From Closterium sp. Naga37s-1 (taxonomy: Eukaryota; Streptophyta; Zygnematophyceae; Desmidiales; Closteriaceae): 64,000 nucleotides of DNA. The DNA is taken from assembly GCA_947471745.1 (NCBI GenBank), contig CANJKZ010000424.1, positions 124,001 to 188,000 of the forward strand. The letters run 5' to 3'. How positions within the stretch are numbered: position 1 is the stretch's first letter; the number at the start of each line of letters is the position of its first letter. The notes below the pieces were generated by a model. The model ran no database searches and was not told the origin of the DNA. It saw only the letters and a program-made list of their open reading frames with translations. The position numbers and the translations under genes were made by a program. Of the stretch, positions 36,283-45,944 are shown piece after piece.

Positions 36283-37287
36283 GCCTTGCGCTCTCACTGC
36301 ACAGTCCAGTTCGCTGCGCTGCAGAGCGCACGACGCGAGTGGGTGGCAGGCTGCCGCGCCTCATCTCTTCTTTCGCCTTCCCCCTTTCCCCCCTTCCCCG
36401 TTCCCCCTTTCCCCCGGTCCGCACGACGCTGTGCTGCAGACAACATGTGTCAGTATGCGCGCTGCCGTGCCGGCTCTGACACATGCACCCCACCCACGGA
36501 CGACCGCGCGGCAGTGACGTGCGCGTGCAAGAAAGGCTACAGCGCGGTCACCAACAAATGCCTGCCTTCCAGTAAGCTTCGTATGGTTTCGCTCTGCTCA
36601 GCATGGTCTCGTTGCCGCAACTCTCTTTTCCTCCGCCCTACCTCGCCTGCTCTGCTCTCTCTGAATGCTTCCCTGTCCGGATGGACCCATGTGCTCACCT
36701 GCCCTCTCTCTCTCCTTGCCTCTGCTGCAGAACCCTCGTGCCTCACTACAGGCTGCCCTGCCAACTTCGAGTGTGCCAAACGCACCAGTGGCACCGGAAT
36801 GGAGTGCAAGTGCAAGGCGGGCTACAATGCAGTCGGTGCCACCTGTGTGCCAGCAGCAAAACCCGGCACCACCACAACCCCGTCCGGCACCACCACAACC
36901 CCGTCCGGCACCACCACAACCCCGTCCGGCACCACCACAACCCCGTCCGGCACCACCACAACCCCGTCCGGCACCACCACAACCCCGTCCGGCACCACCA
37001 CAACCCCGTCCGGCACCACCACAACCCCGTCCGGCACCACCACAACCCCGTCCGGCACCACCACAGCTTCGTCCGGCACCACCACAGCTTCGACCACCAC
37101 AACACCTTCAAGCGACGCTTCAGAATCTTCCAGCAACGTTGCAGAATCTTCAAGCGACATTTCAGATTCTTCCAGCGACGTTTCAGGACCTTCCAACTAC
37201 GTGTCAGATATTCCTCCTAGCTACGTTTCAGACTCTTCCAGCAACGCGTCAGATTCTCCTATCTACACGTCAGAATCTCCCAACTAA
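35440..37287 (+). CDS. Secreted EGF-like, Ser/Thr-rich protein, five exons
   Basis: I infer five exons joined by GT-AG introns: 35440-35518, 35688-35964, 36088-36134, 36440-36571 and 36731-37287, giving 363 residues and a clean reading frame. The N-terminus (MASAGISSMG, then a hydrophobic ALLAIVAVIAA stretch) is a signal peptide or anchor. Residues about 50-135 form a Cys-containing region (RRCVNLPA, RFFQDPACKG) that I do not recognise. Two EGF-like modules follow (about 138-174 and 181-217), each with six cysteines and a C-x-C pair. The tail has nine GTTTTPS repeats and then Ser/Asp/Val-rich repeats, as in heavily O-glycosylated wall or mucin-like proteins. Exon 4 holds exactly one EGF module in phase 1-1. 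The protein is probably extracellular or in the cell wall; its role is unknown. Confidence 0.78.
36189..36279. repeat. CT dinucleotide microsatellite in intron 3 of the EGF gene
   Basis: About 45 CT units lie inside the intron 36135-36439, upstream of the acceptor CTGTGCTGCAG. Apparent LSLSLS frames through it are compositional. Confidence 0.95.
36866..37054 (+). repeat. 21-bp coding repeat (nine GTTTTPS units)
   Basis: Nine in-frame, almost identical 21-bp units in exon 5 encode GTTTTPS, followed by variant units with TTTASS. The near-identity at DNA level suggests recent expansion, and the length may vary between strains. Confidence 0.92.
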
Positions 37288-37771
37288 ACTCCAGAACCTT
37301 CTAGCGGCAACTCCGTACCTTCCTATTCCTCTACTTGAGCCAAGCCAGATCAGTCGCCACATCTGCGAAGAGTTGAGGGACAGGGATTGGATGCTGTTGC
37401 TGTGCTTCTCAGACAGGTTAGGGTAGGGAGGCAGTTTGTGAACTGTTCTCGGGAAGGTCGTTGAGCAGGTGCCAGGCAGGATAGCTGGCAAGTTCTCAAG
37501 AAGAATAGAAGCAACCAATCTGGTAGCATAGCAGCACTGCGTGATATCAGACCCTCCCTGTCCGGGCTGGTTAGACTTCTCCTGTTCGCACCCCCACTTC
37601 TCCCCATCTCCCCCCTCCCCTTGTTTTCTCTTTCTAGGTTTGTTGTAATCTTTGTTTTACCTATCTAGATATTTGTTTCTGGATTTTGTTGCAATTCTAC
37701 ACTATTGGTTTCAAATTCTTGAGAGAACCCTGCTTTTGACCTTCGTTTCTGATGGCTTCCATATAGGGTTA
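37288..37771. other. 3' flank of the EGF gene
   Basis: No gene is seen. The first 50 bases continue to resemble the Ser-rich coding repeat beyond the stop. The stretch at 37620-37700 is T-rich, suiting a 3' UTR or terminator region, but no clear polyadenylation signal was found. Element I starts at 37772. Confidence 0.5.
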
Positions 37772-37973
37772 TGTCAAGATAGTAGGCTTAGGAGAAACTT
37801 AGGTTTTAGGAAGAGAGGGGGGTTGGCCAACAAAGAAGGGGTTTGACTATAGAGAGAGAAACGAGATATAGGGCAAGGGAAGGTGAGCAAGGGGGGTATA
37901 CCACCAACAATGGAAGAGATACTACACTAGCTAAGCTAAGATGCAGTTATATATAGAAATACAATTTCTGACA
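37772..37973 (-). repeat. 3' LTR of element I (202 bp)
   Basis: TG...CA ends. Its 34 plus-strand-left bases recur exactly at 38836-38869, which is what identifies it as an LTR. A TATATATA stretch lies near 37949-37956. Confidence 0.7.
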
Positions 37974-38869
37974 TCCCCCCTTAACTGCATACAAGCATAC
38001 CGTAGCCAGTGAGGGGCGCTCTACCCTAAGTGCAGACTTCACCGGGCAGCAGCTGGGCCCACCGATACAACACACGATGAAAAGCCCGCCTGCGGTTTAA
38101 CCCCCGCAGTGGATGCCTGGTGTGCGCGACTCTGGGTGACGACGCCCAGAAACGACGGAGAAAGGAACGAACCACGAAACGAAGAGAAAACATTACGAGA
38201 GAAGAAAGCAGAATAGAAGAAACCCTTTCTCTCTCACTCTCTCTTTCGTCCCCCCTTAACCTCTCTCATCCCCCCTTAACCTCTCTCCCCCCCCCCCCTC
38301 CCCACAGCAACACGTGCTGCAGTGGAGAGAGGAAGAGGGAAGGGAGGGATGGCCTGCTGGTGATTCAAACCTGCCACCCCCACGTCTCCCCCTCCCCCTC
38401 CCCACGACAGAAGCCGCGGAAGGGAGGGCGGGTTTGGGGGGGGGGGGGGGGGGACGGCGTCAGCTGCTGCCCGCGGCGACGAGAAGCAGGGCAGCGGGCG
38501 CGACGGGACGTGGGGCGCCGCGGCGACGGGACGCGAGACGCCGAGGCGATGAAACGCGGGGCGCCGCGGCGAGCGCCGCGGCGACGGGAAGCTGGGGCGC
38601 CGCGGGTCGACGAAAAGGGGGGGGTGGGGGGGCCGCAGACGACGAGAATCGGGGCTGGACGGGCGGTGCGGATGGCAGAACGAGCCGCGCGCGGGAAAAA
38701 CGGGCTGCGCGCGGGGTAAAACGGGATGCCCGCGGGGCAAAACGAGCTGCGCCCGGGGCGCATCCGGCTGCGTGACGAGTGGGCCCATGATCCTTCAAAA
38801 ATATAGGTCCTAAGACCGTAGTAACTCCGAAACCATGTCAAGATAGTAGGCTTAGGAGAAACTTAGGTT
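37772..38869 (-). mobile_element. Non-autonomous LTR element I, 5' end truncated
   Basis: The 3' LTR is at 37772-37973 (202 bp, TGTCAGAAAT to CTATCTTGACA on the minus strand). The first 34 bases of the same LTR recur at 38836-38869. The segment next to the partial copy begins TGGTTTCGGAGTTAC (38821-38835), a primer-site-like sequence, and a purine run TTAAGGGGGG precedes the 3' LTR. The interior (about 860 bp) contains GC-rich CGGCGACGGGA-type units, poly-C/poly-G runs and no gag or pol. The 5' LTR is cut where Copia fragment J begins. Confidence 0.7.
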
Positions 38870-40840
38870 GGAGCTGGAGCTGGCCACGTAAACAAGACGC
38901 AGCTGACCACGCTGCTGCAGCTCACGAGCAAGGAAGTAGCGAAGAGCAATGTGCTTCGTTCTGTGCTCCAGTCTGTGCTCCCAACACAAGGCCAGCATGG
39001 CCTTGTTGTCTACGTACAGAACTGGAGGAGAACGAGGCGGCTCTCCCAGGTCAGTCAGCAGGTAGGTGAGCCAGCGTAACTCCTGTGCAACCATGGCCCC
39101 TGCGTAGATCTCAGCCTCACAGCTGGAGCTGAGAACAGAAGACGAGCGGGTAGACCGCCACGAAACAGAGCCGGAACCAAGGCTGAAGGTGTAACCCTGT
39201 GACGACCGCTGCGTAGCCAGGTCGTCAACCCAAGACGCGTCTGCGTGACCAGTGAGGACCACTGGACTCCGCCCTCCAAGCACGAGCCCCATGCCCAACG
39301 TACTGCACAAGTAGCGCAACACCCTCTTTGCTACAGCCATGTGCTCTGGTCGGTGTCTCCCAGGAGCAACATAGCGTGCCAAGATGCTAAGAGGGTATGC
39401 CAGGTCAGGTCGAGTGTAGGTCATCAGGTCCATGAGGCAGCCAACCTGCTCTGGGTACGGGCCACTCGGCTCTACGGACTCATCCGAAGGCAGAGCTGAG
39501 AGCGAGTGGCGAGTAGACAGAGGAGTGGCCTGAGGCGAGGAGTACGTGAAGTCGAAGCGCCGAAGGACCTGCCGCACCATGTGTGACTGAGTCAGGGTAA
39601 TGGTGCGCCGTGCTCTGTCCCGGGTGATCTGCAAGCCAAGATAGCTGCGCAGTTCACCCAGGTCTGTGCACGTGTGTCTCTTCTGCAGCTCGGACTTCAC
39701 GTGGGTGAGTCCAGCAGTGTCAGCAGTAGCAAAGACCAAGTCGTCGACGTACACGAAGATGTAGAACGGCGGCAAAGAGGTGTCGGTGCGTAGAAACAGC
39801 GACGGGTCTGCAGTAGAAGGAGCAAACCCAAGAGCCGCAAGTCTAGTCCTCAGTGTGTCGTGCCACTCACGGGGCGCCTGGCGGAGACCGTAGACTGGCC
39901 GCCGGAGGCTCCACTGGGTACCAGGAGGAAACGACCCAGTGAAGCCAGGTGGGCGGCGCAGCCAGATCTCCTTGTGCAGGCTGCCCAGTAGAAAAGCAGT
40001 GCTGAAGTCAAGAGAGTGAAGCTCGTAGTCGCGCTGAGCGACTATGTGCAGCAGCACCCGAAGAGTGGTCATCTTCGGGGTAGGAGAGAAGGTCTGAAAG
40101 TAGTTAACTCCCTGCCGCTGACTGAAGCCTCGAGCCACGTAACGCGCCTTGAAGACAGGCGGAGAACCCGGCGGCCGCTTCATCCTGAAAATCCACATGC
40201 CACTGACGATGTTCGCCCCAAGTGGGGGAACCTCGTTGACGTAGGTGCCTGTGGACTTCCAGGAAGCCATCTCTGCGTCCATGGCTGACTGCCACTGAGA
40301 GGAGTAGGGACCCTCTATCGCCTCTGCGTAAGAGCGCGGGGTCGGGATGTCTGGTGCATCCGGGTCTCCCTCAGGGGCAAGCAGCATGGACACGAGATGA
40401 GGTAAAGCAGCAGCAAAACACTGGAACTCCTCCTGCCTGTCCTCAAGGACGCCCGTGCTAAGAGCATACTCACCCCCGACGGACGGAGGACAGACGGACT
40501 CAGACTCAGCAACAAGACTAGAGGCGTAGTCTAGTCGACAGTGAGCAGCGAAGTCGACAAGCTTAGCAACTAAGGCAGACGCAGCAGTGGACTCAAAGGA
40601 AGAGTCAGTGACAACAGTAGCCAGGAGACGCGTGACAGTATGACTGGCAGCACGAAGGGAGTCAGACTCTGGGTCAGCAAGAGCAGGAAGAGAGGACTCT
40701 GGAGGAGACGGCAAAGGGACACGCTGTGGAGCAGTGGAAGGACGCACTGCCATCCGGTGCGTGCTCGGGACCGCAGGAGGACGCTGACGCGGAAAACGAC
40801 GACCAGTGCGAGCAGCACGAACATGCGACTCAGGCTCCTC
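38870..40840 (-). pseudogene. Copia fragment J (RT and RNase H)
   Basis: A minus-strand piece of the same Copia family covering the end of the linker, reverse transcriptase with YVDDLVFA (about 39730-39755) and RNase H with SSCEAEIYAGAM (about 39100-39130). No LTR is attached at either side: the left edge meets the partial LTR of element I and the right edge meets the 31-bp minisatellite. The piece itself reads open over about 650 codons with little or no break, but it is clearly a fragment. Confidence 0.85.
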
Positions 40841-41271
40841 TCTTATCAAGGGTGTGCAGGTCAGTACCATCTCTTATCAAGGGTGTGCAGGTCAGCACCC
40901 TCTCTTATCAAGGGTGTGCAGGTCAGTACCCTCTCTTATCAAGGGTGTGCAGGTCAGTACCCTCTCTTATCAAGGGTGTGCAGGTCAGTACCATCTCTTA
41001 TCAAGGGTGTGCAGGTCAGTATCCTCTCTTATCAAGGGTGTGCAGGTCAGTACCCTCTCTTATCAAGGGTGTGCAGGTCAGTACCCTCTCTTATCAAGGG
41101 TGTGCAGGTCAGTACCCTCTCTTATCAAGGGTGTGCAGGTCAGTACCATCTCTTATCAAGGGTGTGCAGGTCAGTATCCTCTCTTATCAAGGGTGTGCAG
41201 GTCAGTACCCTCTCTTATCAAGGGTGTGCAGGTCAGCACCCTCTCTTATCAAGGGTGTGCAGGTCAGTATT
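40841..41271. repeat. 31-bp minisatellite
   Basis: About 14 tandem 31-bp units made of CTCTCTTATCAAGGG, TGTGCAGG and TCAGTACC differ only by single bases. Each unit contains a pyrimidine-rich stretch and GTGCAGGT, which looks like an intron 3' end. It begins exactly where Copia fragment J stops. Confidence 0.93.
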
Positions 41272-41450
41272 CTCGCCCTCCTGCTCGCTGTTGACCTCCA
41301 AGTCTTGCAGCCGATTCCCAGGGGCGTGCAGGTCAGATCCCTCTCTCAATCAGAGGCAGTTAGTACCTTCTCATCATCCGGGGTGTGCAAGTCAGTAACC
41401 TCACTTCTTGGGGGGTGTACCATCCATCCTCTCATAGTCCACTGTGCTGC

Positions 41451-43107
41451 GTGCAGGTGTCAGTAACCTCACTTCTGTCCTTTCCTTTCCATCCCGCTGC
41501 GTGCAGGCGTCAGTAACCGCACTTCTGTCCTTTCCTTTCCATCCCGCTGCGTGCAGGTGTCAGTAACCTCACTTCTGTCCTTTCCTTTCCATCCCGCTGC
41601 GTGCAGGTGTCAGTAACCGCACTTCTGTCCTTTCCTTTCCATCCCGCTGCGTGCACGTGTCGGTAACCTCACTTCTGTCCTTTCCTTTCCATCCCGCTGC
41701 GTGCAGGTGTCAGTAACCGCACTTCTGTCCTTCCTTTCCATCCCGCTGCGTGCAGGTGTCAGTAACCGCACTTCTGTCCTGTCCTTTCCATCCCGCTGCG
41801 TGTAGGTGTCAGTAACCTCACTTCTGTCCTTTCCTTTCCATCCCGCTGCGTGCAGGTGTCAGTAACCGCACTTCTGTCCTTTCCTTTCCATCCTGCTGCG
41901 TGCAGGTGTCAGTAACCTCACTTCTGTCCTTTCCTTTCCATCCCGCTGCGTGCAGGCGTCAGTAACCGCACTTCTGTCCTTTCCTTTCCATCCCGCTGCG
42001 TGCAGGTGTCAGTAACCTCACTTCTGTCCTTTCCTTTCCATCCCGCTGCGTGCAGGTGACAGTAACCGCACTTCTGTCCTTTCCTTTCCATCCCGCTGCG
42101 TGCAGGTGTCAGTAACCTCACTTCTGTCCTTTCCTTTCCATCCCGCTGCGTGCAGGTGTCAGTAACCTCACTTCTGTCCTGTCCTTTCCATCCCGCTGCG
42201 TGCAGGTGTCAGTAACCGCACTTCTGTCCTTTCCTTTCCATCCCGCTGCGTGCAGGTGTCAGTAACCTCACTTCTGTCCTTTCCTTTCCATCCCGCTGCG
42301 TGCAGGTGTCAGTAACCGCACTTCTGTCCTTTCCTTTCCATCCCGCTGCGTGCAGGTGTCAGTAACCTCACTTCTGTCCTTTCCTTTCCATCCCGCTGCG
42401 TGCAGGTGTCAGTAACCTCACTTCTGTCCTGTCCTTTCCATCCCGCTGCGTGCAGGTGTCAGTAACCGCACTTCTGTCCTTTCCTTTCCATCCCGCTGCG
42501 TGGAGGTGTCAGTAACCTCACTTCTGTCCTTTCCTTTCCATCCCGCTGCGTGCAGGTGTCAGTAACCGCACTTCTGTCCTTTCCTTTCCATCCCGCTGCG
42601 TGCAGGTGTCAGTAACCTCACTTCTGTCCTTTCCTTTCCATCCCGCTGCGTGCAGGTGTCAGTAACCGCACTTCTGTCCTTTCCTTTCCATCCCGCTGCG
42701 TGCAGGTGTCAGTAACCTCACTTCTGTCCTTTCCTTTCCATCCCGCTGCGTGCAGGTGTCAGTAACCGCACTTCTGTCCTTTCCTTTCCATCCCGCTGCG
42801 TGCAGGTGTCAGTAACCTCACTTCTGTCCTGTCCTTTCCATCCCGCTGCGTGCAGGTGTCAGTAACCGCACTTCTGTCCTTTCCTTTCCATCCCGCTGCG
42901 TGCAGGTGTCAGTAACCGCACTTCTGTCCTGTCCTTTCCATCCCGCTGCGTGCAGGTGTCAGTAACCTCACTTCTGTCCTTTCCTTTCCATCCCGCTGCG
43001 TGCAGGTGTCAGTAACCTCACTTCTGTCCTTTCCTTTCCATCCCGCTGCGTGCAGGTGTCAGTAACCTCACTTCTGTCCTGTCCTTTCCATCCCGCTGCG
43101 TGCAGGT
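41451..43107. repeat. 50-bp minisatellite carrying acceptor-like motifs
   Basis: About 33 tandem 50-bp units alternate between GTAACCTCACTTCTG and GTAACCGCACTTCTG. Each has the pyrimidine tract CCTTTCCTTTCCATCCCGC and ends TGCGTGCAGGTG. The same TGCGTGCAG precedes the host exon copies immediately to the right, so the array appears to have grown from the 3' end of an intron. There is no spacer variation of the CRISPR kind. Confidence 0.93.
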
Positions 43108-43109
43108 GG

Positions 43110-44052
43110 ATTGGGAGTCCATCCTCTCATAGTCCACTGTGCTGCGTGCAGGTGGACTGGGAGTCCATCCTCTCATAGTCCACTGTGCTGCGTGCAGGTG
43201 GACTGGGAGTCCATCCTCTGCCCCTCATCCGACATCTTCATCGCCAGCGTCTCCTCCTGGCTCTACCCATCGCTCGCGGCGGCTACCTGTGCCTCTCACC
43301 TCCTTGCCACCCATCCTCTCATGCCCCTTGGTGCCGTGTGCAGGTGGACTGGGAGTCCATCCTCTGCCCCTCAGCCGATATTTTCATTAGCAGCGTCTCC
43401 TCCTGGCTCTACCATCGTGCCGGCTGCCAGTGCCTCTCACTCATGTCCTTACCACCCATCCTCTCATGCCCCTTGGTGCCGTGTGCAGGTGGACTGGGAG
43501 TCCATCCTCTGCCCCTCTTCCGACATCTTCATCAGCAGCGTCTCATCATGGCTCTACCCATCGCTGGTGCCGGCTCCAGATGCTGCCAGCATTCCCAGCG
43601 TGCGAGAGCACTTCCCTACCATCGGCGACGTTATCGAGGCGCTCAGTGATGCATTCACCGAGTGATGCAGCCTGGCCCTCTAAAGATCGTAAGCCTTGGT
43701 TTCCTCCTGGCTCTACTCCTCATCGCTGGTGGAAACTCCAGGTGCTGCCAGCATTCCCAGCGTGCGGGAGCACTTCCCCACCATTGGCGATGTTATGGAG
43801 GCGCTTAGCAGTGCGTTCACGGAGTGATGTAATGTACCGGTAATGTTCGAGCCAACTCAAGGGGCATTCCCAGCATGCGAGAGCACTTCCCCACTATTGG
43901 CGATGTCATTGAGGCACTCAGTAGCGCATTCACCGAGTAATGTATTGTACGGTAAAGTTTGATTTAACACAAGAACCGTCTCCAGCATGCGAGAGCACTT
44001 CCCCACCATCAGGGATGTTATCGAGGCGCTCAGTAGTGCATACACTGAGTGA
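43110..44052 (+). repeat. Tandem array of terminal-exon copies
   Basis: Copies of the exon start at 43198, 43344 and 43489 (spacing 146 and 145 bases), each after a TGCAG acceptor. Shorter copies of the C-terminal part follow, ending in their own stops at about 43827, 43939 and 44052 (each encoding a form of REHFPTIGDVIEALSSAFTE). Two short copies of the acceptor region precede the array at about 43110-43197. All copies are on the plus strand. Confidence 0.8.
43489..43665 (+). CDS. Terminal exon of an unrecognised host gene (best copy)
   Basis: It is preceded by GTGCCGTGTGCAG, a good acceptor, and reads in phase 0 for 58 residues from VDWESILCPSSD to REHFPTIGDVIEALSDAFTE before a TGA. The encoded peptide is non-repetitive with a normal composition, so it is very probably real coding sequence, likely the C-terminus of a larger protein. 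I do not recognise the family. Upstream exons must lie beyond the minisatellites, or were lost with the Copia insertion. Neighbouring copies are described as a separate array. Confidence 0.55.
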   Translation: MDWESILCPSSDIFISSVSSWLYPSLVPAPDAASIPSVREHFPTIGDVIEALSDAFTE

Positions 44053-45540
44053 TACAGTCTATTATTTGATGCACAAAGCATTCCCAGCAGGGCCCAAAAT
44101 TGGTTTAGGCCTACCCTTACAAATCAGGGTTCCAGCCCCTCCTTAGCCCGACCCCTAGGGTAAAAATTTTCGTACCCTGTTTGCAGCAGGGTAAATCAAC
44201 CTATAGCCTGATTTGAGCAGGGTAGTTTTAGGCTAAGCCTGTTTCGGCTACTATTTTGTGAGCTAAGTTTTCTATACTAACATAATAAAGCAGCACTCAC
44301 AACAGGGTCTGACAGGGCGAATCTCGTGTAAGGGCGAATCTGCTCTTGTGTCAGGGTAATTCCGCTGTGATTGGGCAATTTTTCTGCTCTCTGACGGCGC
44401 AAAACTGTGATTGGGCGAATTCGCTGTGCTCTGACAGCACGAAACTACCGTGCCAGGGCGAATTTGCTATCAGGGCTTTTTGGGATGATATACCTCAGCG
44501 GCCAAAAAACGCCGCCCAATTTCGCGGTTCAGAAGGGACAACGGCCCCCCTCGGGATTGACGAGCTCGCGACGACATCCGAGCTCCAAACTGGGCCCAAA
44601 TGGCGTCCCAGGGGCCTCGGGAGCCCTCGGTAATGTCGACAATCCGACGACATAGGTTTGCGCTGGGAGATTCCAGAGAAGTAAATCTCAGCGGACAAAA
44701 TAGGAAAGCTCGCCACGTCAAGCCGCGACGGCCGCCACGCGGACCAATAGGGGGGATCCAGACCGTCCCCACCGTGTACTAGGCTGCCACGACGTGGCCG
44801 TCGTGGCCACGCGTCGCTCCAGCGGTGATTTTCCCAAAGCGGGAAAACGTTCACACCTTTGAAAATGTCAGAGCGCGATCCACGCGACAAAAATCGGACC
44901 GTCCAGGATGTAACTGTTCTGTGGCATCGCGAGTTGCACGCGATGTCGGTGTCGACCAATTCATCCAAAGGCCCACAACCAAGCCACGCGGCACAATCTC
45001 AACACTGTCTAGGTTCAATGAACCTAAAGAAACAATCAAGCGCGCCGATTGTAAGTCGGCGCCGATCTTCGGGCGCCCACGCTAGGACTGCCACGGTGGG
45101 CTTCAATAAATCCGGGACCCTGGGAGATTCGAGTCGGCATGCTGTAATTTCGGTACTGAGAGGCCAATGTTGGCCCCAAGCCACGTAACACACGCCCATT
45201 CCACCGTGGAAAGGGCCTGGCTTACGCCCCTTCGGTGCAGCGCGAAGTAACATTAGCCATGCTTGGCACGTGGCACTTCGGGCAGAGCGCCGCCTATGCG
45301 AGAACACATGCACGGCGGCAGTAGCATAGGGGTGTGCGTGAAGCGCGGCAGCATCGGAGTCGCTCAGGACCATACCCGTCCGTGACCGTGCGGGCCTGCT
45401 CATTCCCATGTCCGTTCCTGCGTTTCTTCCTGCTCTCTCGTGCAGTTAGAATTTTCAGCTGCCAGTCTGTCATCGCGCCTGTAGGTTACTCGGTTGCCGA
45501 CTTGGTCAGTAGTAGTCGACGTCGACGTCTGCTGTTTTAG
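44053..45540. other. Unassigned intergenic DNA
   Basis: No supported gene. At 44310-44470 there are loose direct repeats around CAGGGCGAAT and GATTGGGCGAATT. The rest (44500-45540) is mixed-composition DNA with only short frames; the longest, 157 codons on the minus strand at 44495-44968, shows no family features. GTCGAC sites become frequent from about 45510, which may mark entry into the recombinase locus. Confidence 0.45.
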
Positions 45541-45567
45541 CGAAACATCGGTGCAAGTCGGCGACAC

Positions 45568-45924
45568 ATGGCCAGAGGTCGCCCTAGAGCCCAACAACCG
45601 CAACCCATTCCACCCCCCGCCGACTCTGTAGATGCCGACATCAAAGCGGAGCTGGAACGGCTCGAGGTCGAAGCCGAGTTAGACTCACTCGACCGAGAAT
45701 TCGAAGAAGACCGCCGCGCAACTCTCCGGGCGTTCACCACACCCGTGACTCAGTACCGTCTTTGGTTTACCAACCCCCGCAATCTCGAGGTCGAACACGA
45801 GTTAGACGTTATTGAACGTTATCTAGAGGAAGACCGCCGCGCTACTCTTCGGTCGTACACCGCACCCGTGAATCAGTACCGTCTCTGGTTTACCGACCTC
45901 CGCATCGCACACGGACGACGGTAG
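45568..45924 (+). CDS. 118-residue protein with duplicated recombinase-like motif
   Basis: It starts MARGRPRAQQ at 45568 and ends at a TAG at 45924. A Pro-rich start is followed by two copies of a 40-residue unit containing EEDRRATLR, then (F/Y)T-x-PV-x-QYRLWFT, each preceded by a Glu-rich helix. The unit resembles the segment STLRQYTSWIYHYKRW in the downstream recombinase, which lies where the N-terminal core-binding domain of tyrosine recombinases would be. It may be a separate DNA-binding accessory, a duplicated 5' piece of the recombinase gene, or an exon of it. It lies 20 bases before the next ATG. Confidence 0.5.
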   Translation: MARGRPRAQQPQPIPPPADSVDADIKAELERLEVEAELDSLDREFEEDRRATLRAFTTPVTQYRLWFTNPRNLEVEHELDVIERYLEEDRRATLRSYTAPVNQYRLWFTDLRIAHGRR

Positions 45925-45944
45925 AGCAACATAAGTGCTGCCAC

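Noticed and set aside
36136-36517. Leu-Ser repeat protein
   Set aside because: It is a CT microsatellite inside an intron of the EGF gene.
40841-43107. CRISPR-like regularly repeated DNA
   Set aside because: The arrays are head-to-tail minisatellites without unique spacers, in a eukaryotic context.
44495-44968. 157-codon minus-strand frame in the gap before the recombinase locus
   Set aside because: Composition and context do not support coding; overlapping frames of similar length exist on the other strand.
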